Below, piece after piece: positions 26,253 to 34,058 of a stretch of 61,854 nt of DNA. Source of the DNA: Lederbergia panacisoli (GTDB taxonomy: Bacteria; Bacillota; Bacilli; Bacillales; Bacillaceae_C); the NCBI RefSeq assembly GCF_024626525.1, contig NZ_JANJGU010000019.1:1-61854 (forward strand), read 5' to 3'. Positions within the stretch are counted from its first letter, which is position 1; each line of letters begins with the position of its first letter. Position numbers and translations under genes: made by a program. The notes under the pieces were generated by a model. That model searched no databases and was not told where the DNA came from. It saw only the letters and a list, made by a program, of their open reading frames with translations.

Positions 26253-27092
26253 TTACCCTTTTGTACCCGACAAAGCAATTCCTTGGACAAACTGTTTTTG
26301 TAACACAATAAACATAAGAATCATTGGCCATGTTGCAAGTAGGGATCCTGCCATCAGAACAGGGAAATTCGTTATATATTGTCCTTGTAATGATGCCAAA
26401 CCTGCAGATAAGGGCATCTTGCTTGGTGAATTATTGACGATAAGTGGCCACATCAAGTCATTCCAAGACCAGAGAATCGTGAAGATCGCAAGTGCTATCA
26501 ATCCCGGTTTCGCTAAAGGAAGCATAACTTTCCAGTAAATCTGAAAATGGTTACATCCATCCAATTTCGCTGCATCTTCAAGTTCACTTGGAATCGTTAA
26601 AAAGAATTGCCTTAGTAAAAAGGTTCCGAAAGCACTAGTAATACCAGGGACAATTAAAGCTTTTAGGGAGTTAAGCCATTCTAGTTTTACCATAATTAAA
26701 TATTGTGGAATGATATATGCTTGGTTTGGAACCATCAAAATGGATAAAAGTAGAATAAATAAAACGTTCTTCCCCGGAAAATCGATTCTTGCAAAAGCAT
26801 AGGCAGCTAATGAACAAAATAATAATTGGCCAAAAGTTTTAAAAAAGGTAGTAAAAATTGTATTCCAATAAAAGTTAAGGAACGGTAGTGTTATAAATAT
26901 TTCCGAAAAGTTTTTCCATTCTAGATTACTTGGAAAAATAATAGGGGGTACCTGTGTCGACTCCCCAAATGTTTTAAAGGCGGTCAAAACCATCCAAAGA
27001 AAAGGAGTGGTCATGATGATTGCTCCTATTATCAAAATGATGTGGATGGCAAATTTATTTGTTTTCCTGTTTGAAACACTATGTACTGACAT
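26253..27092 (-). CDS. Carbohydrate ABC transporter permease (inner-membrane subunit 2, MalG/AraQ type)
   Basis: A 279-residue CUT1-family permease with six predicted membrane segments. The cytoplasmic EAA loop is seen as ELEDAAKLDGCNHFQIYWKV, which docks to the ATPase. It pairs with the permease just upstream (13 bp gap) and the lipoprotein binding protein to import oligosaccharides. No ATPase gene is in the operon; in Bacillus such importers commonly share MsmX, so the same is inferred. Ribosome binding site GAGGAGGG. Confidence 0.93.
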   Translation of the reverse strand: MSVHSVSNRKTNKFAIHIILIIGAIIMTTPFLWMVLTAFKTFGESTQVPPIIFPSNLEWKNFSEIFITLPFLNFYWNTIFTTFFKTFGQLLFCSLAAYAFARIDFPGKNVLFILLLSILMVPNQAYIIPQYLIMVKLEWLNSLKALIVPGITSAFGTFLLRQFFLTIPSELEDAAKLDGCNHFQIYWKVMLPLAKPGLIALAIFTILWSWNDLMWPLIVNNSPSKMPLSAGLASLQGQYITNFPVLMAGSLLATWPMILMFIVLQKQFVQGIALSGTKG

Positions 27093-27105
27093 TTAATATC
27101 CCTCC

Positions 27106-28047
27106 TCATTCATAATGTACCCATTTCTCCTGCATCCTGAATTGTAAAATAGTGAATAATAATATAATCACAAAAATAAAGAGAGATATGGCGGCTGCAT
27201 AGCCTTTATCATTATTAATGAAGGCTTCTTCATAAAATAAATAAACTAATGTATGTGTATCGCGAATGACAGGACTATTAGGCCCAATCATCATATATAC
27301 CAATTCAAAGACCTGGAATGTGCTGATGAGTGACATGACAGAAACAAAAAAAAGCGTTGGTGTTAATAATGGAAGAGTAATCCTAAAAAACTGTGCCAAA
27401 GGACTGGCCCCATCAATTTCTGCCGCCTCATAATATGTTTTAGAAATTCCTTGTAAACCAGATAAGATAATAACCATGTTATAACCAATCGCCCCCCAAA
27501 CAGAAACCAATACTAATGAGTAAAGGGAAATATTGGGATCTGTTAACCAATTAGGACCGCTAACTCCAACTAAACTAAATACATAATTTATTAAACCGAA
27601 ATCCCCGTTATATAGCCATTTCCATACAATAGCCACAGCAGCTGGCATCGTAACAACTGGAAGAAAATAAAGGGTTCGATAAAACGCTACACCTTTTATT
27701 TTTTGATTTAATAATACCGCGACTATTATGGATAAAGAAATTCCAAGTGGAACGGATAACACTGTATATATCGCAGTATTCTTAAGTGCCGATAGAAGAT
27801 TCGGGTCTTGAAAGAGTCGTTTATAGTTGACTAATCCCGCAAATGAATATTGACCAAATCCCCCCCATTCTGTGAGACTCAAATAAAATGATTGGAATAC
27901 TGGCCAAATATTGAAAATCAATGTTCCTAACATTGTTGGGAATATCATTGCATACCCCCAAAAATAGTCAGATCTTTTAATTTTATTTAACTTTTTTTTC
28001 GGTTTTTTATTTAATGGTATTCCTTCTTTGTGGGCCTGTATTTGCAT
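27106..28047 (-). CDS. Carbohydrate ABC transporter permease (inner-membrane subunit 1, MalF/LacF/UgpA type)
   Basis: A 313-residue CUT1-family permease. A basic cytoplasmic N-terminus (NKKPKKKLNKIKRS) leads into six membrane segments. The EAA loop is YYEAAEIDGASPLAQFFRIT, and the motif YRTLYFLPVVTMPAAVA is typical. It forms a heterodimer with the next gene product. It lies 74 bp after the binding-protein gene, with a hairpin in between that probably keeps permease levels below those of the binding protein. Ribosome binding site AGGGGTGAG. Confidence 0.93.
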   Translation of the reverse strand: MQIQAHKEGIPLNKKPKKKLNKIKRSDYFWGYAMIFPTMLGTLIFNIWPVFQSFYLSLTEWGGFGQYSFAGLVNYKRLFQDPNLLSALKNTAIYTVLSVPLGISLSIIVAVLLNQKIKGVAFYRTLYFLPVVTMPAAVAIVWKWLYNGDFGLINYVFSLVGVSGPNWLTDPNISLYSLVLVSVWGAIGYNMVIILSGLQGISKTYYEAAEIDGASPLAQFFRITLPLLTPTLFFVSVMSLISTFQVFELVYMMIGPNSPVIRDTHTLVYLFYEEAFINNDKGYAAAISLFIFVIILLFTILQFRMQEKWVHYE

Positions 28048-28076
28048 GATCTCACCCCTGGTAATATACTATTTTG

Positions 28077-28111
28077 GAAGAAGTGTTAGATAAAATATCC
28101 AACACTTCTTC
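28077..28111 (-). terminator. Attenuator hairpin after the sugar-binding protein gene
   Basis: Perfect 11-bp arms (GAAGAAGTGTT, 28077-28087, with AACACTTCTTC, 28101-28111) and a 13-nt loop just after the stop codon, with no strong T-run. This placement fits differential expression of binding protein over permeases. Confidence 0.65.
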
Positions 28112-28121
28112 GCAAAGTTAT

Positions 28122-29399
28122 TTATTTCTTTTCTTCTGCAAGAACTTGGTCTACCTTCTCCGCCACCTCTTTAACAGCGTCCTCAAGACTCATATTTCCT
28201 GCCCATGCTTGAGTAAGAATTTCCGTTTCAATTTGTTGCCATTTACGTGTTTCAACAGATGCAGGGTTTGGTACTGAATCTTGCGCCATATCAATAAATA
28301 TTTGAAGGTTGAAATTTGGATTCGATTGCACCCAAACATCTTGTGTTCCTTGATATGCAGGAATTACAGTACCTGTTTCAGCCTGAATCTTATGTGCTTC
28401 TTCCGATCCTAGGAACTTAGAAAACTTCCAAGCTTCTTCAGCATGCTTGGTATTTTTGGCTATAACATTTCCAAGTCCATGAATGACTACCGCATCTTTT
28501 TCACCAGCAGGTAATGCTGTGACGTCTACTTTATCTTTTGTATATTCGTTCTTAGCAAATTCTACTTGCATCCATGATCCATCGAATAACATAGCAACTT
28601 TACCAGACTCAAATAGTGATGTTGCAGGAGTATCGGTCATTTGCGCAACCGTAGGAGAAACTTTATGCGTATGGATCATATCATACATAAATTTAATTCC
28701 TTTTAATGACTTTTCATCTGCATGGCCAGCATGGGTTAAGTCATCATTAAGAATATATCCACCAGCTTGATATACTGTATTATAAATACCAGTTTGCCCT
28801 GCAAGAGGTGCCGCGAATCCCCAAATACCATTTCCTTCATCGGTTAATTTTTTTGCATTTTCAACTAGATCATCCCATGTCCAATTTTCATTTGGATATT
28901 CTAAGCCTGCATTATCAAATAATTCTTTGTTATACCAAAGACCGATTGTATCAAAATCTTTGGGAATTGCGTAAAGCTCATTATCTACTGTATAGGTGTT
29001 AACAAGCGCCTCCGGATATTTAGATAAATCTACTTTATCTAAATCGGCTTGTTCAGTGATAGGGAGTATAACTTTACCTTCAGCATACTTTTGAATATTT
29101 GCTGAATTTAACCAAAAGAGGTCCGGCAAGCTCCCACCAGTTGCCGCTGTTTCAAGCTTCGTCCAATATTGATCCCAAGGCGTAACTTCAACTTTAACCT
29201 TAATATTGGGGTTCTCCTCTGTAAATTTGTCTGCAATTTGTTGCATAGCAGGTGCTTGGTTTGCATCCCAGATTGCATAAGTTAGTGTAACATCGCCTGA
29301 TTTTGTTTTACCGCCATCTCCAGTTGTTTTACCATCACCAGAACATCCTGACAAGAACACAAATAACAATACGACAATAATGGATAGATACTTCTTCAT
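28122..29399 (-). CDS. Sugar ABC transporter substrate-binding lipoprotein
   Basis: A 425-residue extracellular binding protein anchored by lipid at Cys in the lipobox FLSGCSG (residues 15-21). The mature part is a family 1 periplasmic-binding fold with AIWDANQAPAMQQ, DLFWLNSANIQKYAEG, YNKELFDNAGLEYP and AAPLAGQTGIYN. It captures the oligosaccharide for the two permeases. It is the first structural gene of the long locus; the promoter in front contains a palindromic operator candidate. The ligand is not visible from sequence, but the downstream hydrolases point to fucosylated, N-acetylated oligosaccharides. Confidence 0.93.
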   Translation of the reverse strand: MKKYLSIIVVLLFVFLSGCSGDGKTTGDGGKTKSGDVTLTYAIWDANQAPAMQQIADKFTEENPNIKVKVEVTPWDQYWTKLETAATGGSLPDLFWLNSANIQKYAEGKVILPITEQADLDKVDLSKYPEALVNTYTVDNELYAIPKDFDTIGLWYNKELFDNAGLEYPNENWTWDDLVENAKKLTDEGNGIWGFAAPLAGQTGIYNTVYQAGGYILNDDLTHAGHADEKSLKGIKFMYDMIHTHKVSPTVAQMTDTPATSLFESGKVAMLFDGSWMQVEFAKNEYTKDKVDVTALPAGEKDAVVIHGLGNVIAKNTKHAEEAWKFSKFLGSEEAHKIQAETGTVIPAYQGTQDVWVQSNPNFNLQIFIDMAQDSVPNPASVETRKWQQIETEILTQAWAGNMSLEDAVKEVAEKVDQVLAEEKK

Positions 29400-29423
29400 T
29401 CACAATCCCCCTAAGAATTAGTA

Positions 29424-29488
29424 GTTTATTTATACTTTCTGCGAATATATGCAGAAAGGAATTCCACTATTCGGTATTTGTCGGTATC
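29424..29488 (-). promoter_or_regulatory. Promoter region of the transporter/fucosidase locus with palindromic operator candidate
   Basis: A perfect 8-bp inverted repeat, CTTTCTGC (29435-29442) and GCAGAAAG (29451-29458), sits just upstream of a likely -10 TATAAA on the minus strand. Two direct ATACCGA repeats lie further upstream (29471-29487). The adjacent GntR/HutC regulator is the obvious candidate ligand for one of these motifs. Confidence 0.5.
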
Positions 29489-29504
29489 TTGATGATAATA
29501 AAAT

Positions 29505-30236
29505 TTATAGTAATTCTGTATAAAATCTACAGCGATCACCACGAACAATTGAGTGGCAAAATTCTACAGGAACCTCATATGCATCGAAGGCTATTCTATC
29601 AAGTGCCAAGGCGGGAAAACCCTCCTCGACCTCCAAAAACCGACTTTCATATGATTTAATTAGAATAGGCTCAAATGTTTCCTTTGCCTTCGTTACAAAT
29701 ATCCCGTATTCTTTTTGCATGAGATCATAAAGAGAATTCCTTTCTAACTTTTCATGCGATAATCTAGGACAATATTTTTCCGGTATATAGGACGTTTCAA
29801 AGATCACGGGTTCTCCTTGGGCATAACGTATACGTTTTAGTTCAAAAACATAGTCTTCTTCATTAATTTTCAACTGCTTCGCAATTCTTGGCTTCGCTTT
29901 CTTTTTTTCAATATTCTCGATTACATCCATAGGAGACAATCCTCTTTCCTTCATAACTTTACTGAAACTATAAAAACCAATCAGCGATTGTTCAAATTTT
30001 GGACGCGATACGAAAGTTCCTTTCCCTTGGACACGATATAATATTCCGTCCTGAACAAGATTTTCTATCGCTTTCTTAACTGTATTTCTACTAATATTAT
30101 ATTCTTGCATTAATTGATTTTCAGATGGGATTATATCGCTCGGTTTCCATATACCGGATTCAATATTTTCCCTCAATATTTCTTGTAATTGATGATAAAG
30201 TGGAAGAATGCTGCTACTATCTAATATTTTATCCAT
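29505..30236 (-). CDS. GntR/HutC family transcriptional regulator (NagR/YvoA-like)
   Basis: A 243-residue repressor, the length of Bacillus NagR. The N-terminal winged helix (LPLYHQLQEILRENIESG, IPSENQLMQEYNISRNTVKK, VQGKGTFVS) is followed by a UTRA effector domain (VFELKRIRYAQGEPVIFETSYIP, ALDRIAFDAYEVPVEF). UTRA domains of this branch bind sugar phosphates such as GlcNAc-6-phosphate, fitting a nagA in the locus. The start at 30236 follows AAGGGGGA; the frame could extend upstream but lacks a site there. It is transcribed in the same direction as the transporter genes, so it may head the operon. Confidence 0.92.
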   Translation of the reverse strand: MDKILDSSSILPLYHQLQEILRENIESGIWKPSDIIPSENQLMQEYNISRNTVKKAIENLVQDGILYRVQGKGTFVSRPKFEQSLIGFYSFSKVMKERGLSPMDVIENIEKKKAKPRIAKQLKINEEDYVFELKRIRYAQGEPVIFETSYIPEKYCPRLSHEKLERNSLYDLMQKEYGIFVTKAKETFEPILIKSYESRFLEVEEGFPALALDRIAFDAYEVPVEFCHSIVRGDRCRFYTELL

Positions 30237-30255
30237 TTTTTCCCCCTTGCAGTGA

Positions 30256-30269
30256 AGAAAGCGCTTTAA
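30256..30269 (-). promoter_or_regulatory. CcpA cre-like site before the GntR gene
   Basis: AGAAAGCGCTTTAA, with the perfect core AAAGCGCTTT, lies 20 bp before the regulator start. A possible -35 TTGAAA is about 35 bp upstream of it on the minus strand. The position suggests carbon catabolite repression of the locus. Confidence 0.6.
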
Positions 30270-30287
30270 AATTATTAAATAAAACAT

Positions 30288-30600
30288 TTCAAGTTAGCTT
30301 TTGTTCTTTAATAGTGTATTGAAGTAAAAGGTGAGATATTATGAATGGTTAGATTGGCGGCAAAAAAACATTTTTGTATTTCTTCGGTGATTGGTTTGTT
30401 AATCTGAGGTGATTTTACTGGCTTATATGTCTTGAGGTAATAGGTGAGAATTTAAAAATGAAACCCTTCCATTGTGGGTAAGAACATCTGTTGAGAAAGC
30501 CACTAATAGACTAAACATTTTAAATTATTCAAATCATAACATGGTCGGGTTGTTGGGTCAACCCTCTGATTATTTATTTTTTTTTAAAAATAAACAAAAG
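30288..30600. other. Intergenic region without a recognisable gene
   Basis: An AT-rich stretch of about 300 bp. It holds the upstream part of the GntR promoter, three AGGTGA-like sequences that lead only to minimal open frames (the longest is 7 codons), and a 6-bp GGGTTG/CAACCC hairpin at 30547-30564 followed later by a T-run. No convincing gene or RNA was seen. Confidence 0.5.
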
Positions 30601-30634
30601 AAAATGCCCGAAATAAACAGAGTTTCGAGCATTT
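30590..30634 (-). terminator. Terminator of the 2-hydroxyacid dehydrogenase gene
   Basis: A 12-bp stem with one mismatch (AAATGCCCGAAA, 30602-30613, with TTTCGAGCATTT, 30623-30634). It is followed on the minus strand by TTCTTTTGTTTATTTTT. Confidence 0.75.
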
Positions 30635-30694
30635 AGATATAAGATCGTAGTTTAAGATGTGGGTTTAATATAATAAACATTTCATTCTCAAAAT

Positions 30695-31657
30695 CTAGTA
30701 AACTGAATCAACCGTCCCTTTTCCAGTTAAAACAGCCACTATATTCTGTGCTGCCCGCATCATCATTGCATCTCTTGTTTTCGTTGTAGCCGACCCTATA
30801 TGTGGGACGGTTACGACATTTTGCATTTTCAATAACGGGTTATCCTTTTCAACTGGTTCCTTTTGAAAAACATCGAGTCCGGCACCATAGATTTCTTTTT
30901 CTTTCAAAGCGCGGATCATTGCTTTTTCATCAACCGTTTTCCCACGGGAAACATTAATAAAAAAGGCTGTATTCTTCATGAGTTTAAATTCTCTTTCCCC
31001 GATTAGGTGCTCGGTCTCAGGTGTAAGTGGTGTGAGTAATACAACGAAATCGGATTTTTCCAATAAGGAATCTAAATCGCAATATTTAGCCTCATATTTT
31101 TCTTCTGCTTCCGGCTTTCTGTTTCGGTTGTAATATAGGACATCCATATTGAATCCAAATTTCGCTCTCCTTGCCACTGCTTCTCCGATTCTTCCCATCC
31201 CTATGATTCCAATAGTTGAACTATGTACATCTAAGCCAAAAATTTCTTGATCATCCTTTATCGGATTCCAATTTCCAGTTTTCACTAACTGATCCAATTC
31301 AGTGATTCTTCTTGCGGACGCCAATATAAGAGCAAATGTTAAATCAGCCACCGTTTCATCAAGGACGTAAGGAGTGTTTGTGCCAATTACGTTATATTCT
31401 TTCATAGCTTCAACATCAAAGTTGTTATACCCTACCGATACATTACTAACAACCTTTAGTTTAGATGCTCTTTTTAAAAGTTCTTCATCAATTCGAATTC
31501 CCGAAGTTAAAAGTCCATCAACTTCTTCTAGTTCTTGTAAAAGAATTTCCCGCGGAATACGGTCTTCCCCAGTCCATTTGCTTAATTCACAGTACTCAGA
31601 AAGATAATTTTCCACTTCTATCGAAATCGGAAGAGTTACATAAATCTTTGGCTTCAC
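30695..31657 (-). CDS. D-isomer specific 2-hydroxyacid dehydrogenase (glyoxylate/hydroxypyruvate reductase-like)
   Basis: A 320-residue cytosolic NAD(P)-dependent enzyme. It has the Rossmann motif [29 protein letters not shown] with the catalytic Arg region, and [17 protein letters not shown] and [15 protein letters not shown] supplying the Glu and His of the catalytic triad. It is close in pattern to glyoxylate/2-ketogluconate reductases. The GTG at 31657 is the likely start, eight bases after AAAGGAGG; the frame continues upstream but has no better site. It is a single gene with its own terminator, not clearly linked to the sugar locus. Confidence 0.9.
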   Translation of the reverse strand: MKPKIYVTLPISIEVENYLSEYCELSKWTGEDRIPREILLQELEEVDGLLTSGIRIDEELLKRASKLKVVSNVSVGYNNFDVEAMKEYNVIGTNTPYVLDETVADLTFALILASARRITELDQLVKTGNWNPIKDDQEIFGLDVHSSTIGIIGMGRIGEAVARRAKFGFNMDVLYYNRNRKPEAEEKYEAKYCDLDSLLEKSDFVVLLTPLTPETEHLIGEREFKLMKNTAFFINVSRGKTVDEKAMIRALKEKEIYGAGLDVFQKEPVEKDNPLLKMQNVVTVPHIGSATTKTRDAMMMRAAQNIVAVLTGKGTVDSVY

Positions 31658-31788
31658 CGTTTTTTCCTCCTTTTTTAAAAACAACAATACTTATATTTTA
31701 CCATATTGACAGACAATACTGACAAAATTCCTTTCTTCAAATATTTTTATGAATTTGGTGAAAAATAAAAAGGATTGGAGGGATTATA

Positions 31789-31953
31789 ATGGAAAAAGAT
31801 AGAAGCAAGGGAAGGATCGATCCAAAGGTTGCGCCAGGTATTGACGCTGAAGATTCATATGGTGAAGACGCCACGCAATTGGAAATTGATAATGGGGATT
31901 ATACGAAAGTTACGAGGCTAATATACGACGAGTATGATCCAAGTGAAAAATAA
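31789..31953 (+). CDS. Small acidic protein of 54 residues, unknown function
   Basis: A short gene starting MEKDRSKGRIDPKVAP and ending DEYDPSEK. It has a clear GGAGGG site 6 bp upstream (31777-31782) and a strong terminator right after the stop. It is rich in Asp and Glu (near 30 percent) and has no membrane segment or Cys. It stands alone between the divergent dehydrogenase gene and yktB. Family not recognised; the good translation and termination signals make it a likely real gene. Confidence 0.75.
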   Translation: MEKDRSKGRIDPKVAPGIDAEDSYGEDATQLEIDNGDYTKVTRLIYDEYDPSEK

Positions 31954-31966
31954 GTTGTTAACTTTT

Positions 31967-32001
31967 GAAGATTTGTCGCTTGCGACGTATCTTCTTTTTT
32001 T
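31967..32001 (+). terminator. Terminator of the 54-residue protein gene
   Basis: Stem GAAGAT-TT-GTCGC paired with GCGAC-GT-ATCTTC, 2-nt loop, followed by TTTTTTT. Confidence 0.9.
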
Positions 32002-32076
32002 GCTTCATCCTTTCTGATTAACATACGCGCTTATATGTGAGATGATAAATAAAAACAATAATTGAAGGGGAAATCT

Positions 32077-32694
32077 ATGGAATTTAAAGGATTTACACAA
32101 AATGATTTTAACACGTTTCATATTGATGGACTTGAGGAAAGAATGGAAGCAATCCAACAAAGGATTCAACCAAAATTTAAAGCAATCGGCGATATTTTGA
32201 CTGATGATTTATCTGCCATGGTCGGGTCCGAAATGTTTTTACATATTGCAAAACATGCAAGGCGAACAGTAAATGCACCAAAAGATACTTGGCTTGCAAT
32301 CGCGGGTAATAAGCGAGGGTATAAACAGCATCCCCATTTTCAAGTCGGTCTTTTCGATGATCATCTCTTTATATGGTTGGCCTTCATTTATGAATTGCCG
32401 AATAAAACGACGATTGCTAAAAATTTATTAAAAAACATACAAACGATTAAGAAGACAATCCCATCGGATTATGTAATTTCTTTAGATCATATGAAAAAAG
32501 AATCCACTACGGTGGCAAATATTAATTTAAAAGAATCTCTTATTCGCTTTCGCGATGTGAAAAAAGCGGAGTTTTTAGTTGGGAAGCATATTGATGCGAA
32601 TGATCCCATTCTTCAGGATGGAGACCGCTTTATTGAGCTAGTAAAAGATACGTTCGAAACGCTCGTTCCTATTTATAGGCTAGCTTATAGTTGA
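32077..32694 (+). CDS. yktB: YktB family protein (DUF1054/UPF0637)
   Basis: A 205-residue cytosolic protein of the YktB family, conserved in Bacillus and of unknown function. Recognised from MEFKGFTQNDFNTFHIDGL, MVGSEMFLHIAKHARRTVN, NKRGYKQHPHFQVGLFDDH and the C-terminal LQDGDRFIELVKDTFETLVP. The ATG at 32077 follows GAAGGGGA by 6 bases and gives the usual length; an upstream TTG at 32062 would place the ribosome binding site inside the gene. A 52-bp tandem repeat array follows the stop codon. Confidence 0.93.
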   Translation: MEFKGFTQNDFNTFHIDGLEERMEAIQQRIQPKFKAIGDILTDDLSAMVGSEMFLHIAKHARRTVNAPKDTWLAIAGNKRGYKQHPHFQVGLFDDHLFIWLAFIYELPNKTTIAKNLLKNIQTIKKTIPSDYVISLDHMKKESTTVANINLKESLIRFRDVKKAEFLVGKHIDANDPILQDGDRFIELVKDTFETLVPIYRLAYS

Positions 32695-32696
32695 AT

Positions 32697-33050
32697 TTTT
32701 CACGTTGGGGGCCCTTTGAACACTTTATTGCTACCTTTTTGGTGATTTTTTCTCGTTCAGGGGCACATTGAAACGGTCATCATGACCTTGCAATCGGTTT
32801 TTTCACGCTCAAGGGCACATTGAAACATTCATCGTGACCTTGCAATCGCCTTTTTCACATTCAGGGGCACATTGAAACGTTCATCGTGACCTTGCAATCG
32901 CCTTTTTCACATTCAGGGGCACATTGAAACGTTCATCGTGACCTTGCAATCGGTTTTTTCACGTTCAGGGGCACATTGAAACCCTAATTATGACCTCTCA
33001 GCCTTTTTTAAAACAATAAAGGTCACATTCAAATGATACAATGTGGCCTT
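32697..33050. repeat. 52-bp tandem repeat array, about seven units
   Basis: The phrase GGGCACATTGAAAC recurs at 32761, 32813, 32865, 32917 and 32969, exactly 52 bp apart. Degenerate copies stand at 32709 and 33021, keeping the same phase. Each unit has an imperfect dyad (GGGCACATTGAA with TTCATCGTGACC) and then a T-rich run, so each can fold as a hairpin. The last unit folds as GGTCACATT...AATGTGGCC. The array lies between the convergent yktB and YlmA-like genes. It is not a CRISPR, because units are contiguous with no unique spacers. Confidence 0.92.
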
Positions 33051-33109
33051 AACAATTTTTTATGGAAAGATAAACTGTCCATTTAAATTTAGTGTCTCAA
33101 TAGTAAGAT

Positions 33110-33934
33110 TCATTTCTTTTCAACTGATTCAAATTTAGTCCAACCTACATCTTTTCTAACGGAAAGCCACGGACGACCATCTTCCCAATGAACTCCGACG
33201 GAAATACCAAATGTTTCTGTTAATAAGTCATCTGTCACCACATCAAACTTTGGTCCTGCAGCAACTATTTTTCCATCACGAAGAAGCAGCACATGGCTAA
33301 TTTCTTCAACAAGCTCTTCGATATGATGGGTTACATATATTAAATGGCAGTTGTAATTAGCAATCTCTTTAGTTAAAAGTAAAACATCTTCACGGGAAAG
33401 GATGTCCAACCCCGAACATGGTTCATCTAAAATAAGAATTTTTGGGTCGCTCATTAAAGACCTGGCAATCAGTACTCTACGTTTTTCACCTTGAGATAAG
33501 AGATTATATCTTTTCCCTTTCAAATAATCTAAACGGAAATTGTTAACTAATGTATCTGCCTTATTCCAATCTTCCTCTGTCACCTCTTCGTACAATCCGA
33601 TAGAAGCAAACTTCCCACTTACCACGATTTCTTCGACTGTCTCATAATCCATCACTTCAGAAAAGCGTTCTAATGCACTGCTGACAAAACCAATTTCTTT
33701 ACGTAAATCAGGGATATATGTTTTTCCAAATTCCCGTCCCAACACGGAAACTTCACCGGTTGTAGGAAACTGATATCCGGTTGCAATATTCAGTAAGGAT
33801 GTTTTTCCAGATCCATTTAAGCCAAGAATTGCCCAATGTTCATCCTTATTTATTACCCAGTCTATTCCTTTTAAAATTTCCTGCTTATTTCTCCTGAAAG
33901 AAACGTTCTTCATAGATACAACTTTTCCCACCAT
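33110..33934 (-). CDS. ABC transporter ATP-binding protein (YlmA-like)
   Basis: A 274-residue ATPase with Walker A GLNGSGKTSLL, Q-loop region FVSSALERFSE, signature LSQGEKRRVLIARSL, Walker B ILILDEPCSGLD and switch His in YVTHHIEEL. The layout is that of YlmA/ModF-like single ATPases. No permease gene is adjacent, so its partner is unknown or it may act alone. The ATG at 33934 follows GTGAGGG. It is convergent with yktB and has a repeat array at its 3' side. Confidence 0.9.
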   Translation of the reverse strand: MVGKVVSMKNVSFRRNKQEILKGIDWVINKDEHWAILGLNGSGKTSLLNIATGYQFPTTGEVSVLGREFGKTYIPDLRKEIGFVSSALERFSEVMDYETVEEIVVSGKFASIGLYEEVTEEDWNKADTLVNNFRLDYLKGKRYNLLSQGEKRRVLIARSLMSDPKILILDEPCSGLDILSREDVLLLTKEIANYNCHLIYVTHHIEELVEEISHVLLLRDGKIVAAGPKFDVVTDDLLTETFGISVGVHWEDGRPWLSVRKDVGWTKFESVEKK

Positions 33935-34058
33935 GATAACCCTCACTTTTTCTGATCTGTTCGAATTCTTTTATTATAACACTAAAATATTTTACTTTTA
34001 AAAATATTCACTTGATTAAATGGTAAAATGATTTCATCACATATTAGGAGTTGGAAAT

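Noticed and set aside
26201-26308. Extended NagA start overlapping the permease gene
   Set aside because: The extra N-terminus is unlike the family and the AAAGGAAA site before ATG 26200 explains the true start.
30288-30600. Small RNA or leader peptides in the gap before the GntR gene
   Set aside because: AGGTGA-like sites lead only to frames of 3-7 codons, and the GGGTTG/CAACCC hairpin has its T-run too far away; no promoter is convincing.
32697-33050. CRISPR array
   Set aside because: Units are contiguous 52-bp copies that match along their whole length; there are no unique spacers and no cas genes.
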